Origin: Burkholderiales bacterium | Lineage (GTDB): Bacteria; Pseudomonadota; Gammaproteobacteria; Burkholderiales; Nitrosomonadaceae | Direction: 5' to 3' | Length of the DNA: 64,000 bases | Assembly: GCA_024235795.1 (NCBI GenBank) | Contig: JACKLR010000002.1 | Coordinates: forward strand, 186,001-250,000 | In this document: in pieces, positions 16,597 to 25,563 of the stretch | How the letters are laid out: every line of letters begins with the position of its first letter | Numbering within the stretch: position 1 is the stretch's first letter | The notes under the pieces: generated by a model | The model's input: only the letters and a program-made list of their open reading frames with translations | Told to the model about the DNA's origin: nothing | Databases searched by the model: none | Program-made: the position numbers and the translations under genes

Positions 16597-17394
16597 ATGG
16601 AAGCGACAATGACAATGGAAAAACAGCCTTCTTTGATCAAATCCAAATTTAAAGCGGCAGGAATACATCTGGCGATCAGCGCCTTCGTTTTTCTGATACT
16701 CGCTTATTATATTATTTTTGAATGGTATCCATTACCTTACTTTACTGCGGATGGCGGCTGGCAGGGTATCCGCATTGTTGCCTTTATTGATCTGGTTCTT
16801 GGCCCTTTGATGACACTGATCATTTTTAATCCTAGAAAATCCAAGCGGGAAATCCGTTTTGATCTGGGCACGATTGCGCTTGTTCAGGCAAGCGTACTTG
16901 CCTGGGGTATTTATACTGTGCATAACGAGCGGCCAGTAGCGATTGTACATTGGGATGGCGAGTTTTTCAGTATGCCAGCCAAAAGTTATCATGAGCAAAA
17001 TATCGATTTGGATCAACTGGCGCAATTTGGTATGGGAAAACCCGTATTAATTCATGCTTATCGCCCTGTCGATATCGAAAAAATACATGAAGTACTGACG
17101 CTGAGTACTGAGAAGCAGCTGGCGCCGTTTGAACAGTTTCAGCTTTATCGCCCTTTTAAAGAAAGTCGCCGCGGGATTTTTATTGGCCAGCTAAATATCG
17201 ACGAGATTATTTCTCACAATGAAGCAATGCGTCAGGAACTGGATGCGTTTTTAGCCAGAACGGATCATGAGAAAAATGATTTCGTTTATATGCCGCTCAA
17301 CGCCCGTTACCATAATGTGATCCTGATCTTTTCACAGGATGGAAATGTGATGGGTACCTTGAATGCGCCCTATAAGGATGAAAAAGGGCGTTAG
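16597..17394 (+). CDS. TfpX/TfpZ-family type IV pilin accessory protein
   Basis: A 265-residue inner-membrane protein. Four hydrophobic segments fall within the first 110 residues (HLAISAFVFLILAYYIIF; GIRIVAFIDLVLGPLMTLII; TIALVQASVLAWGIYTV), with a soluble domain after them. The opening KFKAAGIHLAISA and the segment WYPLPYFTADGGWQG are typical of TfpX/TfpZ proteins, which chaperone particular major pilins to the assembly machinery. Such genes usually sit next to a pilin gene, but none is seen within several kilobases here. The next downstream feature is a MITE. Confidence 0.8.
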   Translation: MEATMTMEKQPSLIKSKFKAAGIHLAISAFVFLILAYYIIFEWYPLPYFTADGGWQGIRIVAFIDLVLGPLMTLIIFNPRKSKREIRFDLGTIALVQASVLAWGIYTVHNERPVAIVHWDGEFFSMPAKSYHEQNIDLDQLAQFGMGKPVLIHAYRPVDIEKIHEVLTLSTEKQLAPFEQFQLYRPFKESRRGIFIGQLNIDEIISHNEAMRQELDAFLARTDHEKNDFVYMPLNARYHNVILIFSQDGNVMGTLNAPYKDEKGR

Positions 17395-17444
17395 CACCTG
17401 AGTGGTCAATTATTTTAAACAATGCTGTTTCTGATCTATCTATA

Positions 17445-17585
17445 GGGCGACTCTAAAAATTCAGAGTTTTAAACAAGACGAGGCGAGAACAAAAAATATT
17501 GACGCAGCATATAATTGATATGTAAGGAAATATTTTTTGTGAACAACGACGTATTGTGACGAAATATGGATTTTTAGAGATGCCC
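17445..17585. mobile_element. 141-bp MITE-like hairpin element, copy 2
   Basis: Termini GGGCGACTCTAAAAATTC and GGATTTTTAGAGATGCCC, with the same self-complementary interior and exactly the same length as copy 1. The centre CATATAATTGATATG folds back on itself. The right end lies 16 bases before the next ATG, so the element reaches nearly to that gene's ribosome-binding site. Confidence 0.8.
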
Positions 17586-17601
17586 TTTATTGAGGCAAGC
17601 C

Positions 17602-17871
17602 ATGAATACACGAAAAGAAAATGAGCTGGTTGAAATTAAAAAAAGTATTATCAAAACACAATTTGTCAGTATGATTGCAGTAACCCTGATCGGACTTGGG
17701 GTTTACGGTATTTTTGTCGCGAAGGGTAATGCTTTCCATCCCGTCTTAAACAATCAGGAAATACTGAATGCCATGTTGGTTGTTGGCATTATTTTGGAGA
17801 TTCGGCATATTTTTCAGTTGATACCGCTGCTGAAACGGTATGCGGCGTTTAAGCGCGGCGTTGGTGTATAA
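17602..17871 (+). CDS. small two-helix membrane protein
   Basis: An 89-residue protein starting at the ATG at 17602, chosen for the GAGG about six bases upstream. It has a charged N-terminus (MNTRKENELVEIKKS), then two hydrophobic segments (VSMIAVTLIGLGVYGIFV and AMLVVGIILEIRHIFQLI), and a basic tail. No family was recognised. The macro-domain gene follows within 20 bases on the same strand, so the two may share a message. Confidence 0.55.
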   Translation: MNTRKENELVEIKKSIIKTQFVSMIAVTLIGLGVYGIFVAKGNAFHPVLNNQEILNAMLVVGIILEIRHIFQLIPLLKRYAAFKRGVGV

Positions 17872-17889
17872 CAGAGGTAGTGATTGGCT

Positions 17890-18432
17890 ATGGTGAAGCA
17901 TTTATACAATGGCGTGACGATTGAATGTGTTCAAGGAAATATTGCTGACCAGCCGGATATGGATGCAATTGTCAACGCAGCGAATGTCGAACTCAGAACT
18001 GGCGGTGGTGTGGCGGGCGCCATTCATCGCGGTGCAGGTCCGGAACTTGAAGCAGAATGCCGGCAATTTGCACCGATTCGGCCAGGAGAAGCGGTAATAA
18101 CCGGCGCGCATCATCTGCCCAACCGCTATATCATCCATTGTCTTGGGCCAGTTTACGGTGTTGACGAGCCATCCGACAAGCTTTTGGGCGACTGTTATCG
18201 AAACGCGTTACAGCTGGCCGATGAAAACGGCGTTCAATCCATTGCATTTCCGGCAATTTCTACAGGGATATTCGGCTACCCACTGGAGCCAGCCGCCAGC
18301 ATCGCGATTAAAACAACGATTGACACTCTCCCAGGTCTGAAAAACGTTAAGCATATCCGTTTCGTTTTATTCGGCGATGCCGATCAACAGTGCTTCATGC
18401 GGGTATTCAGTACGTTTGTTGAAACGGGATGA
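17890..18432 (+). CDS. macro-domain ADP-ribose-binding protein
   Basis: A 180-residue macro domain of the MacroD/YmdB type, which removes ADP-ribose from proteins or hydrolyses O-acetyl-ADP-ribose. GNIADQPDMDAIVNAANVEL, then RTGGGVAGAIHRGAGPEL, gives the Asn and Gly-rich loops that hold ADP-ribose. IAFPAISTGIFGYPLEPAA is the second binding loop. An alternative TTG start at 17884 has better spacing to GAGGT. The fold fills the whole protein, so the start changes only two residues. Confidence 0.9.
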   Translation: MVKHLYNGVTIECVQGNIADQPDMDAIVNAANVELRTGGGVAGAIHRGAGPELEAECRQFAPIRPGEAVITGAHHLPNRYIIHCLGPVYGVDEPSDKLLGDCYRNALQLADENGVQSIAFPAISTGIFGYPLEPAASIAIKTTIDTLPGLKNVKHIRFVLFGDADQQCFMRVFSTFVETG

Positions 18433-18509
18433 CGGGGCGTTGACAGGCAAAAAGCCGGTGTGCTTATTTGGGGTCGAGAACAGCGCGATAATATATTTAT
18501 TAATTTAAC

Positions 18510-18554
18510 TTGACAACTCAATTGTCATAAAACATAATGACAAGTGAGTTGTCA
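18510..18554 (+). promoter_or_regulatory. marR promoter with two perfect palindromic operators
   Basis: TTGACA (18510-18515) and CATAAT (18533-18538) are exactly 17 bases apart. Two palindromes of identical half-sites, TGACAA-n5-TTGTCA, lie at 18511-18527 and 18538-18554, centred 27 bases apart. One covers the -35 box and the other starts in the -10 box. This suits tight repression by the MarR-type regulator encoded immediately downstream. Confidence 0.75.
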
Positions 18555-18575
18555 TTATGTTTGTAGAGTCCATAA

Positions 18576-19010
18576 ATGCCGGAAAGAACCGAAAAGGAGA
18601 TTTACCAGATTATCTGGCTGATACGCAGGCTTTTTCGCGCTTTTGCCCAGAAATCAGCTGAGAATCTTGAAACATTTGGTATTTCTGTTGCGGACAGGGC
18701 GGTGATGGAATTTCTTTATCCCGAGAAAAAACTCTCGGTTCCGGAAATCGCGAAGCAATATCACGTGTCCCGGCAGCATGTCCAGGCCACCGTGAATTCA
18801 CTCCTGAATCAGGAATTGGTGTTAAGCCTGGAAAATCCGCGCCACAAGCGCTCTCCTCACATAATGCTCAACGAGAACGGGCGCATGTTATTTGAATCCG
18901 TTTTACGTAAAGATGAGGAAACGATCAAGGTGTTATTTTCTCATCTGGAAAAAAATGACGTGCACATTACCCTTAAAACGCTGCAATCTTTACTTGCAAA
19001 ATTGAATTGA
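18576..19010 (+). CDS. MarR-family transcriptional regulator
   Basis: A 144-residue winged-helix repressor. It has helix-turn-helix LSVPEIAKQYHVSRQHVQAT (about residues 52-71), then wing LVLSLENPRHKRSPHIMLNE, and a long C-terminal dimerisation helix. MarR proteins usually release DNA on binding a phenolic ligand or oxidant. There is no cysteine in this one, so redox sensing is unlikely. It probably represses itself and the following genes through the two palindromes upstream. The stop is ten bases before the next ATG, indicating an operon with the small membrane protein and perhaps the lipase. Confidence 0.85.
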   Translation: MPERTEKEIYQIIWLIRRLFRAFAQKSAENLETFGISVADRAVMEFLYPEKKLSVPEIAKQYHVSRQHVQATVNSLLNQELVLSLENPRHKRSPHIMLNENGRMLFESVLRKDEETIKVLFSHLEKNDVHITLKTLQSLLAKLN

Positions 19011-19020
19011 GGAGTCGGTG

Positions 19021-19257
19021 ATGTTAAACATTCATTTGAAACAGGTTTTTTATACGATCGGATTGTTTTTGGCAGCCTCCATTGCCGGGTTATGGTCATG
19101 GAACACATTATCGGAATTATTTAATTGGCCGCCTGTTGCGTACAGACATGTTCTTGCGATTTTTATTCTGCTCATTATTGTGAAATGGAGCCTGTTTACG
19201 CGATGTCGCGACTTTAAACCGTTATCCGCAGATAATCCTGAACATTTGCATCAATAA
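19021..19257 (+). CDS. small membrane protein in the marR operon
   Basis: A 78-residue protein with GAGGAG six bases before the ATG at 19021. It has two hydrophobic segments (FYTIGLFLAASIAGLWSW and HVLAIFILLIIVKWSLF). No family was recognised. It lies ten bases after marR and about 60 bases before the lipoprotein lipase, so it is probably co-transcribed and under the same repressor. Confidence 0.6.
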   Translation: MLNIHLKQVFYTIGLFLAASIAGLWSWNTLSELFNWPPVAYRHVLAIFILLIIVKWSLFTRCRDFKPLSADNPEHLHQ

Positions 19258-19320
19258 TCAGACCGTTTTGAGTGCGGTAACTGTTTGGTTGCTGCACTTT
19301 TAAACAGGCAATTGAGTACC

Positions 19321-20565
19321 ATGACAAAAGCACAACCCAAACATCGTTATGCCGGCCTGGTATTGCTGTTAACGATACTGGCAGCGTTATCGGGTTGTAT
19401 GCATCAGCAGTTTGTCAGCGAATCCTATCCGCGTTGGGGGGAAGAGCATCGCATTGCCCGTTCTGAAAGCAGCGAACCTTTGATTTTGCGGGTTCTTGCG
19501 CCGCAGGAATCCGTTCAGCCAGCCGCATGCATTTTGCTTGTACATGGCATGAATGAGTATATTGGGCGTTACCGCGATGTTGCGCTTCATTTTTCCAGGA
19601 AATTTCTTGTTGCCGGTTTCGATTATTATGCGCATGGTTTGTCTAATCCGGTGTTGCAACAGGCGGATAAGGCATTGGTTGCAGGTGCCGGCAAACAGGA
19701 CGTTAGTCAGGCTTATTTGTCGCAAACAGATTTATACGATCTCGATCCCATGCGCCGAGATTTTGGCCGCGCACTTGAAAAAACGATACAGCGATGTGAT
19801 GCTGAAGGCGGATCAGAAAAACCGGTATTTATTATTTCGCACAGCCTCGGTGCTTTGGTGACTGCAACGTACTTGATGCAGTTACAAAGTGATACAGAAT
19901 GGGCCGAGCGGATACAGGGTGTGGTTTTTCTCGGACCTGGTTTTGCAGTCAGTGAATTGCCTGGCTGGCGCGGTTGGCTGGCCAATCCATTGATCAAATT
20001 GTCATTTCATGCCGAAACACATTTTCTGAATCCCGGTGATGAAGCTTTGCCGATGTTGTTGTTCAATCAAATACTGTCGCTGGTGACAGTGCCTGTATTA
20101 GATGGTTTATTTGAAATGTTGTCATGGCCGGTTTTGCGGAATATTGCGACACCTTCGACGCCTGCGTGGGTTGTGGACTACCTCACAGACAGTGAAGCAG
20201 AAAAACAGCGTCTAAGAACCGATGGCTGGATTATCCGGCGCACCCTGTTGCGGTATGTCAAAGGGGTGGAAAAGGAAATTGTCGAATTTCACCGTCGGAT
20301 GGCTTCATTTAGCGTCCCGTATTATTTGATTTATTCCGGACATGATCCCGTTACCGCGTCCTGGGGCGGTGCGGCGTTTATCGATGCAACAATACGCAAT
20401 CACCCGGATAATGCGCATTTGCTATTGGCTGATTTGCCGTATCATCAGCATTTATTCTTGAAAGAACCGCGCAGAAGTGAAATTTTACAGCATATTGGAC
20501 AGTGGCTGGATCGTCGCATTGATGCCCAGCGGCAGAGAGAAACAGAAGACTTCAATCAAAAATAA
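19321..20565 (+). CDS. alpha/beta-hydrolase lipoprotein, monoacylglycerol-lipase-like
   Basis: A 414-residue protein starting at the ATG at 19321. The signal peptide ends in a lipobox (AALSGC), so the protein should be membrane-anchored. The hydrolase core resembles Hydrolase_4/monoglyceride lipases: oxyanion loop LVHGMNEYIGRY, nucleophile elbow ISHSLGALV (Ser in SHSLG), acid in YSGHDPVTASWG, and histidine near YHQHLFL. A likely function is hydrolysis of monoacylglycerol or lysophospholipid in the envelope. With the MarR regulator and small membrane protein it may form an inducible lipid-handling unit. Confidence 0.8.
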   Translation: MTKAQPKHRYAGLVLLLTILAALSGCMHQQFVSESYPRWGEEHRIARSESSEPLILRVLAPQESVQPAACILLVHGMNEYIGRYRDVALHFSRKFLVAGFDYYAHGLSNPVLQQADKALVAGAGKQDVSQAYLSQTDLYDLDPMRRDFGRALEKTIQRCDAEGGSEKPVFIISHSLGALVTATYLMQLQSDTEWAERIQGVVFLGPGFAVSELPGWRGWLANPLIKLSFHAETHFLNPGDEALPMLLFNQILSLVTVPVLDGLFEMLSWPVLRNIATPSTPAWVVDYLTDSEAEKQRLRTDGWIIRRTLLRYVKGVEKEIVEFHRRMASFSVPYYLIYSGHDPVTASWGGAAFIDATIRNHPDNAHLLLADLPYHQHLFLKEPRRSEILQHIGQWLDRRIDAQRQRETEDFNQK

Positions 20566-20700
20566 TTGCTAACGCATCTCTGGTTACACAATCTTTTTTT
20601 TCTGAAACATTCTGTGTTCAGACCGCAATTCATTAAACAGACCGGTCAAGATGCGGTAGCATACTGCTTTTGTTAACACCAAGTAAATCGATGGATTGCC

Positions 20701-21927
20701 ATGCCTGTTAATATTCCCAATTTATCTTCAGAACATTTATTGCCGGTGCCGGGTATAACGCTGGGCATTGCAGAAGCGGGTATAAAAAAAAGCCGCCATA
20801 GAGATTTGCTGGTCATTGCGCTTGATCGCAATGCCCGGGTGGCAGGTGTTTTTACACAGAATCGTTTTTGTGCTGCACCAGTTATTGTTGCAAAAGAACA
20901 TTTGGCATCCGATTGCATTCATGCGCTGGTAGTGAATACCGGAAATGCCAACGCCGGCACCGGACAATCCGGACTTTACCATGCCCGGACAACATGTGAG
21001 GTGCTGGCTGGTTTGCTCGACTGTCAGCCGCAGCAGGTTCTGCCTTTTTCGACCGGGGTGATCATGGAACCTTTGCCGATTGACGCCATTGTCAACGGTT
21101 TGCCGGCTGCAGTGGCAGACCTTAAAGCGGACAACTGGTTTGCTGCAGCACAGGCGATCATGACGACTGACATAGTGCCTAAAGGTGTGTCGAAGCAAAT
21201 CGAACTCAACGGTGAAACAGTCACCATCACGGGTATCGCCAAAGGTTCGGGCATGATTCGTCCGAATATGGCGACCATGCTCGGCTTTATTGCGACAGAC
21301 GCCAGGATCAGTCATTCGCTGCTGCAGGAAATGGTGCGGTATGTTGCGGATCATTCGTTTAATTGCATTACGGTCGACGGAGACACGTCGACCAATGATG
21401 CGTTGATGTTGATTGCAACCGGCTGTGCGGGAAATGCCGAGATCTGCGAGCCAGAGCGCGCTGAGTTTGCGCAGTTGCAGGAAGCGGTTACTTCGGTTGC
21501 GCGCTCGCTGGCGCAAATGATTGTCCGCGATGGAGAAGGCGCGACCAAATTCATCGCCGTACAGGTAGAAGCGGGTGTGAATGAAGCGGAATGTAAACAG
21601 GTTGCGTATGCCATTGCACATTCACCATTGGTCAAAACCGCGTTTTTCGCGTCCGATCCAAATCTGGGAAGAATTCTAGCGGCAATCGGGTATGCGGGTA
21701 TTGATAATCTTGATGTCAATGACATTCAGCTCTATCTCGATGATGTGCTGGTCGCCGAAAAAGGCGGCCGAGCGCCGGGATACCGGGAAGAAGACGGACA
21801 GCGCGTGATGAAACAGTCCGAGATTACCGTGCGGGTCGTATTGAATCGTGGCGGCGCAGTTGCTACCGTATGGACCTGTGATTTTTCCTATGATTATGTG
21901 AAGATTAATTCGGATTATCGAAGCTGA
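20701..21927 (+). CDS. argJ: glutamate/ornithine N-acetyltransferase
   Basis: A 408-residue enzyme of arginine synthesis. It recycles acetyl from N-acetylornithine to glutamate and, in bifunctional forms, also uses acetyl-CoA. It is made as a precursor that cuts itself before Thr192 in [10 protein letters not shown]; both halves form the mature enzyme. The STG segment near residue 118 supplies the oxyanion hole, and the end reads [17 protein letters not shown], typical of ArgJ. The gene is followed within 25 bases by a DUF815 ATPase, a pairing common in betaproteobacteria. Confidence 0.96.
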   Translation: MPVNIPNLSSEHLLPVPGITLGIAEAGIKKSRHRDLLVIALDRNARVAGVFTQNRFCAAPVIVAKEHLASDCIHALVVNTGNANAGTGQSGLYHARTTCEVLAGLLDCQPQQVLPFSTGVIMEPLPIDAIVNGLPAAVADLKADNWFAAAQAIMTTDIVPKGVSKQIELNGETVTITGIAKGSGMIRPNMATMLGFIATDARISHSLLQEMVRYVADHSFNCITVDGDTSTNDALMLIATGCAGNAEICEPERAEFAQLQEAVTSVARSLAQMIVRDGEGATKFIAVQVEAGVNEAECKQVAYAIAHSPLVKTAFFASDPNLGRILAAIGYAGIDNLDVNDIQLYLDDVLVAEKGGRAPGYREEDGQRVMKQSEITVRVVLNRGGAVATVWTCDFSYDYVKINSDYRS

Positions 21928-21950
21928 GTCGTTACATCGAGACGCGTTAT

Positions 21951-22841
21951 ATGCCAATGAATGAGCTGGAAAAACTTTGCAGTCGTGCAGAAATACTGCT
22001 GAACCGCCTGGAGCGGCTGTTGCCGGTTGATCAGCCTGAAACAAACTGGCAATCCGGCGTTGCTTTTCGATGGCGAAGACAAGGCAATCATGGATTTATT
22101 CAACCGGTTATAAATCCGCATGGCATTACGCTGAATGCCTTGCACGGTATCGGGGTCCAGAAGCAGCAGATTGACCAGAATACCCGTCAATTCGTGCAGG
22201 GTTTTTCCGCAAATAATGTGTTGTTGACAGGTGCGCGCGGTACAGGAAAGTCATCTTTGATCAAGGCATTGCTGAATCGCTATGCTGATGACGGATTGCG
22301 CCTGATCGAGGTTGAGAAACAGCATCTGGTTGATTTGCACGATATTGTGGAAATGATTTATCGCCGACCTGAACGCTTTATTTTATTCTGCGATGATCTG
22401 TCTTTCGAGAAAGATGAACCGGGATATAAAGCGCTGAAAGTCGTGCTGGATGGCTCGGTTTCCACAGTTTCCGATAATGTGCTGATTTATGCGACTTCGA
22501 ACCGGCGCCATATGGTGCCTGAGTATATGCGGGATAATCTCGATACCCGCCATCTGGGTGAAGAAGTGCATCCGAGTGAAACCATCGAAGAAAAAATTTC
22601 CTTGTCGGAACGTTTTGGTTTGTGGGTATCCTTCTATCCGTTCGATCAGGAACAGTATCTGGGTATTGTGCGTCATTGGCTTGCCGATTTTGGCATAGAG
22701 AAAATGACTGCCGAAATACGTTTGCAGGCACTGCAATGGGCGCTGGGGCGCGGTTCGCGCAGCGGGCGAGTGGCCTGGCAGTTTGCGCGCGATTTTGCGG
22801 GTCGGCGGCAATCAAGCGGTTCCGCAAACCAATGTTCGTAA
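21951..22841 (+). CDS. DUF815 AAA-type ATPase
   Basis: A 296-residue P-loop protein. Walker A is GARGTGKSS (residues 94-102) and Walker B is FILFCDDLSF. Sensor-like YATSNRRHMVPEYM, then LSERFGLWVSFYPF, place it in the DUF815 family. Its biological role is unknown, though it resembles AAA+ ATPases near DNA-repair or nudix genes. It lies in a tight run argJ-DUF815-nudix/thiE, with three bases separating it from the next start, so the genes are probably one operon. Confidence 0.88.
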   Translation: MPMNELEKLCSRAEILLNRLERLLPVDQPETNWQSGVAFRWRRQGNHGFIQPVINPHGITLNALHGIGVQKQQIDQNTRQFVQGFSANNVLLTGARGTGKSSLIKALLNRYADDGLRLIEVEKQHLVDLHDIVEMIYRRPERFILFCDDLSFEKDEPGYKALKVVLDGSVSTVSDNVLIYATSNRRHMVPEYMRDNLDTRHLGEEVHPSETIEEKISLSERFGLWVSFYPFDQEQYLGIVRHWLADFGIEKMTAEIRLQALQWALGRGSRSGRVAWQFARDFAGRRQSSGSANQCS

Positions 22842-22844
22842 GTC

Positions 22845-23801
22845 ATGAAGTCTGACTCAATGGCCATAATAGAGGTTGCGGCGGCAGTCATTATGCAGCA
22901 AGACGGCAGTTTCTTGCTCACATGCCGTCCCGAGGGAAAGCCGTACGCCGGATACTGGGAATTTCCCGGCGGAAAAGTGGAGGCCGATGAAGCGCCGCTA
23001 CATGCGCTCGACCGGGAGTTGCAGGAAGAGCTCGGTATACAGGTATTACAGGCCGTCCCCTGGATTACGCGTATTTTTACGTATACGCATGCAACCGTTC
23101 GTCTACATTTCTACCGCATCCTGCAATGGCACGGAAATCCCTGGGGACGTGAAAACCAGCAACTGGCCTGGCAATCGCCGCAAAAGACGACGGTTTCGCC
23201 CATGTTGCCGGCAAATGAGCCGGTTCTGCGCGCCTTGTCGCTGCCGCCGGTTTATGCGATTACACAGGCGTCCCTGATCGGTGTGGAAGCTTCTTTGCAG
23301 CAAATCGAACAGGCGTTACACCATGGGCTACGTATGATTCAGATTCGCGAAAAGGATATGGACAGTGAAACATTGTCTGCGTTTTCAAATAAAATCATTG
23401 CCCGGGCACACGAAATGGATGCACAGGTTTTGATGAACAGCGATAGGGCGTTGCCCGGTCAGTTAGGTGCCGATGGCGTGCATTTGACCGCTTCGCAATT
23501 AATGAACTTGTCTGAACGCCCTGATGCTCAAGCAGGCTGGTGCGGTGCTTCCTGCCACAATAGCGAGGCGCTCTATCAGGCGGAAATTTTGGGACTTGAT
23601 TTTGTAGTACTGGGACCGGTTCTGCCAACTTTAAGCCATCCGGAAACGGCCGCGCTTGGGTGGTGCAAGTTTGCAGCCCTAATCCGTAATTATCCACTTC
23701 CTGTATTTGCATTGGGCGGTTTGGGGCGGGATGATTTGGCAATTGCTCAGGAACTGGGTGCGCATGGTATTGCCATGATGCGCGGTATCAGCGAACTGTA
23801 G
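22845..23801 (+). CDS. Nudix hydrolase (MutT-like) fused to a ThiE-like domain
   Basis: A 318-residue fusion. The N-terminal Nudix domain has the full box GGKVEADEAPLHALDRELQ then EELGI (residues 42-65), with all catalytic Glu residues. It should cleave 8-oxo-dGTP and so prevent mutation. From about residue 130 a thiamine-phosphate-synthase-like barrel follows (IQIREKDM, LGADGVHLT, VVLGPVLPTLSH, ALGGLGRDDL). The pyrophosphate-contact segment differs from true ThiE, so the second domain may not make thiamine phosphate. Such fusions are known in beta- and gammaproteobacteria. An internal ATG at 22860 is an alternative start. Confidence 0.9.
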   Translation: MKSDSMAIIEVAAAVIMQQDGSFLLTCRPEGKPYAGYWEFPGGKVEADEAPLHALDRELQEELGIQVLQAVPWITRIFTYTHATVRLHFYRILQWHGNPWGRENQQLAWQSPQKTTVSPMLPANEPVLRALSLPPVYAITQASLIGVEASLQQIEQALHHGLRMIQIREKDMDSETLSAFSNKIIARAHEMDAQVLMNSDRALPGQLGADGVHLTASQLMNLSERPDAQAGWCGASCHNSEALYQAEILGLDFVVLGPVLPTLSHPETAALGWCKFAALIRNYPLPVFALGGLGRDDLAIAQELGAHGIAMMRGISEL

Positions 23802-23846
23802 ATTCACGCTGGTGCTATAATTGCACTCGCAGAATTTGACAACATA

Positions 23847-24050
23847 TTATTGTTTGTCAGCCGCTTGCCGTTCGTTCTCTTCGCGCTCTTCGTTGGACGG
23901 TTCCGAGTCAGGTATACGGTACGATTCCATTGCCCATTGCGCCAGATCCATAGTTTTGCAACGCTCGGAGCAGAAGGGGCGGAAAGGATTGTCTTGATTC
24001 CACTGTGATGATTTGCCGCAATGCGGGCAGTTGACGGTACGTTGTTTCAT
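23847..24050 (-). CDS. yacG: DNA gyrase inhibitor / zinc protein YacG
   Basis: A 67-residue protein. The zinc site is CPHC followed by [18 protein letters not shown] (C-x2-C and C-x3-C), the whole signature of YacG. In E. coli it binds GyrB and blocks DNA binding. The acidic C-terminal tail is variable. The gene is convergent with the nudix-thiE fusion and divergent from miaA. Confidence 0.93.
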   Translation of the reverse strand: MKQRTVNCPHCGKSSQWNQDNPFRPFCSERCKTMDLAQWAMESYRIPDSEPSNEEREENERQAADKQ

Positions 24051-24130
24051 AGCTAAATAGTGTAAGCGATATTCGAATCATAGCCAAATAAAACGACTCA
24101 ATAGACGATCCGATCTGCAAAACAAGAAAC

Positions 24131-25093
24131 ATGCCTGAAAAAAATTATTTGCCGCCCGCCATATTTCTGATGGGGCCAACGGCCAGCGGGAAAAGTCATA
24201 TTGCGCTGGAGATTGCCGAGCAGTTTCCGGTTGAGATTGTCAGTGTGGATTCTGCACAAGTGTATCGTTTTATGGATATCGGCACCGCCAAGCCCGACCG
24301 GGCGACGCTGGGCAGGGCGCCGCATCACCTTATCGACCTGATTGACCCAACTGAGCATTATTCCGCAGCGCGATTTCGCAGTGATGCACTGAATGTCATG
24401 CATGGCATCACCGGTCGCGGCAGAATTCCCTTGCTGGTTGGCGGCACTATGCTTTATTTTCAGGCATTGCTGAACGGCCTTTCAGTTTTGCCGGAAGCAG
24501 ACGAAGCGTTGCGCGCTGTGATTGAAGATGAAGCCAGAATTTCGGGATGGCCGGCGATGCATGCGAAACTCAATGAACTGGATTCGGAAAGCGCCATGCG
24601 TATAAAACCCACCGACAGTCAGCGTATTCAGCGTGCGTTGGAAGTCTGCATGCTTACTCGCCGGCCCATGTCTGAAATCCTTAAGGCGCCGAAAAAAACC
24701 GTTTTGCCTTATCGTACTATTATGCTGGCTTTGCAGCCTTCAGACCGCAGTCAACTGCATCACCGTATCGCAACGCGTTTCGAAAATATGCTGCACCAGG
24801 GTTTTGTCGATGAGGTGTTAACTATTCGCAAACAGTTTGATGTCAGTCCAGAATTGCCGTCAATGCGCTGTGTCGGCTATCGGCAGGCGTGGCTTTACCT
24901 GGATCGGCAGATCAATTTTAAGGAGCTGAATGACATGGGCATCGCGGCAACGCGGCAACTGGCAAAGCGACAACTGACCTGGTTACGCAGTATAATACGT
25001 ACACATGAAGTTGCCGAGTTTGACTGTTTGGCAGGTGATTTGTTTTGTCAGGTGTATAAATTCATAAATACATATGATTTTAATAAAAATTGA
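24131..25093 (+). CDS. miaA: tRNA dimethylallyltransferase
   Basis: A 320-residue enzyme that transfers the dimethylallyl group to A37 of tRNAs reading UNN codons. The P-loop is GPTASGKS (15-22). SVDSAQVYRFMDIGTAKP follows, and PHHLIDLIDPTEHYSAARF is diagnostic. The C-terminal part has MRCVGYRQAWLYL and TRQLAKRQLTWLR. It is a single gene, and miaB and hfq are not nearby. Confidence 0.95.
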   Translation: MPEKNYLPPAIFLMGPTASGKSHIALEIAEQFPVEIVSVDSAQVYRFMDIGTAKPDRATLGRAPHHLIDLIDPTEHYSAARFRSDALNVMHGITGRGRIPLLVGGTMLYFQALLNGLSVLPEADEALRAVIEDEARISGWPAMHAKLNELDSESAMRIKPTDSQRIQRALEVCMLTRRPMSEILKAPKKTVLPYRTIMLALQPSDRSQLHHRIATRFENMLHQGFVDEVLTIRKQFDVSPELPSMRCVGYRQAWLYLDRQINFKELNDMGIAATRQLAKRQLTWLRSIIRTHEVAEFDCLAGDLFCQVYKFINTYDFNKN

Positions 25094-25260
25094 TCTATAT
25101 TTCATTAGGTTATGATGCGAAGCAGGATTGGTTGGCGGGCGTTAATATTGATAAATGTCAATATGCTCATTTGGGTTTTTGAGACAATCCAAAATTAATC
25201 AGCGATCAGCTACTGTTTCCTGAACTGATTTTATTTTAATAATTAAAAAGGAGAGACAAT

Positions 25261-25419
25261 ATGAAATATGCAGCTTTAGTTCTTGTTCTGGCGGCGTTTA
25301 CATTGAGTGCATGTGGGGAGCCCAGAAGAACACCCGATGGACATTTGATGGATAGACCAACACCGTCAGCGTATGATGCCGCTGATTTTGATACCAGTCC
25401 AAGGGAATCAGATGATTAA
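25261..25419 (+). CDS. 52-residue lipoprotein of unknown function
   Basis: A strong ribosome site (AAGGAGA, six bases before the ATG) precedes MKYAALVLVLAAFTLSACGE. This is a complete lipoprotein signal with lipobox LSAC. The mature part is about 34 residues, polar and acidic, rich in Pro and Asp, and cannot fold into a known domain. It resembles in layout two other tiny lipoproteins of this window (48650-48790 and 52150-52299). Confidence 0.65.
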   Translation: MKYAALVLVLAAFTLSACGEPRRTPDGHLMDRPTPSAYDAADFDTSPRESDD

Positions 25420-25563
25420 TACGCGACAGAAATGAAGTGTATTAGGTTTTTGGTGCTATGTTTAGCGCTTGGTTATCAGTTAATGAATCCATAGCTGGCC
25501 ATTGTGTGTTGTTGTGTGTACGCATGGGTTCATTAGCTTGATTTCGGCAATGTGTTCAATAAA

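Noticed and set aside
20737..21621. Minus-strand 294-codon frame over argJ
   Set aside because: Antisense of a conserved biosynthetic gene. Composition is rich in Cys, His and Arg, as expected of a shadow frame.
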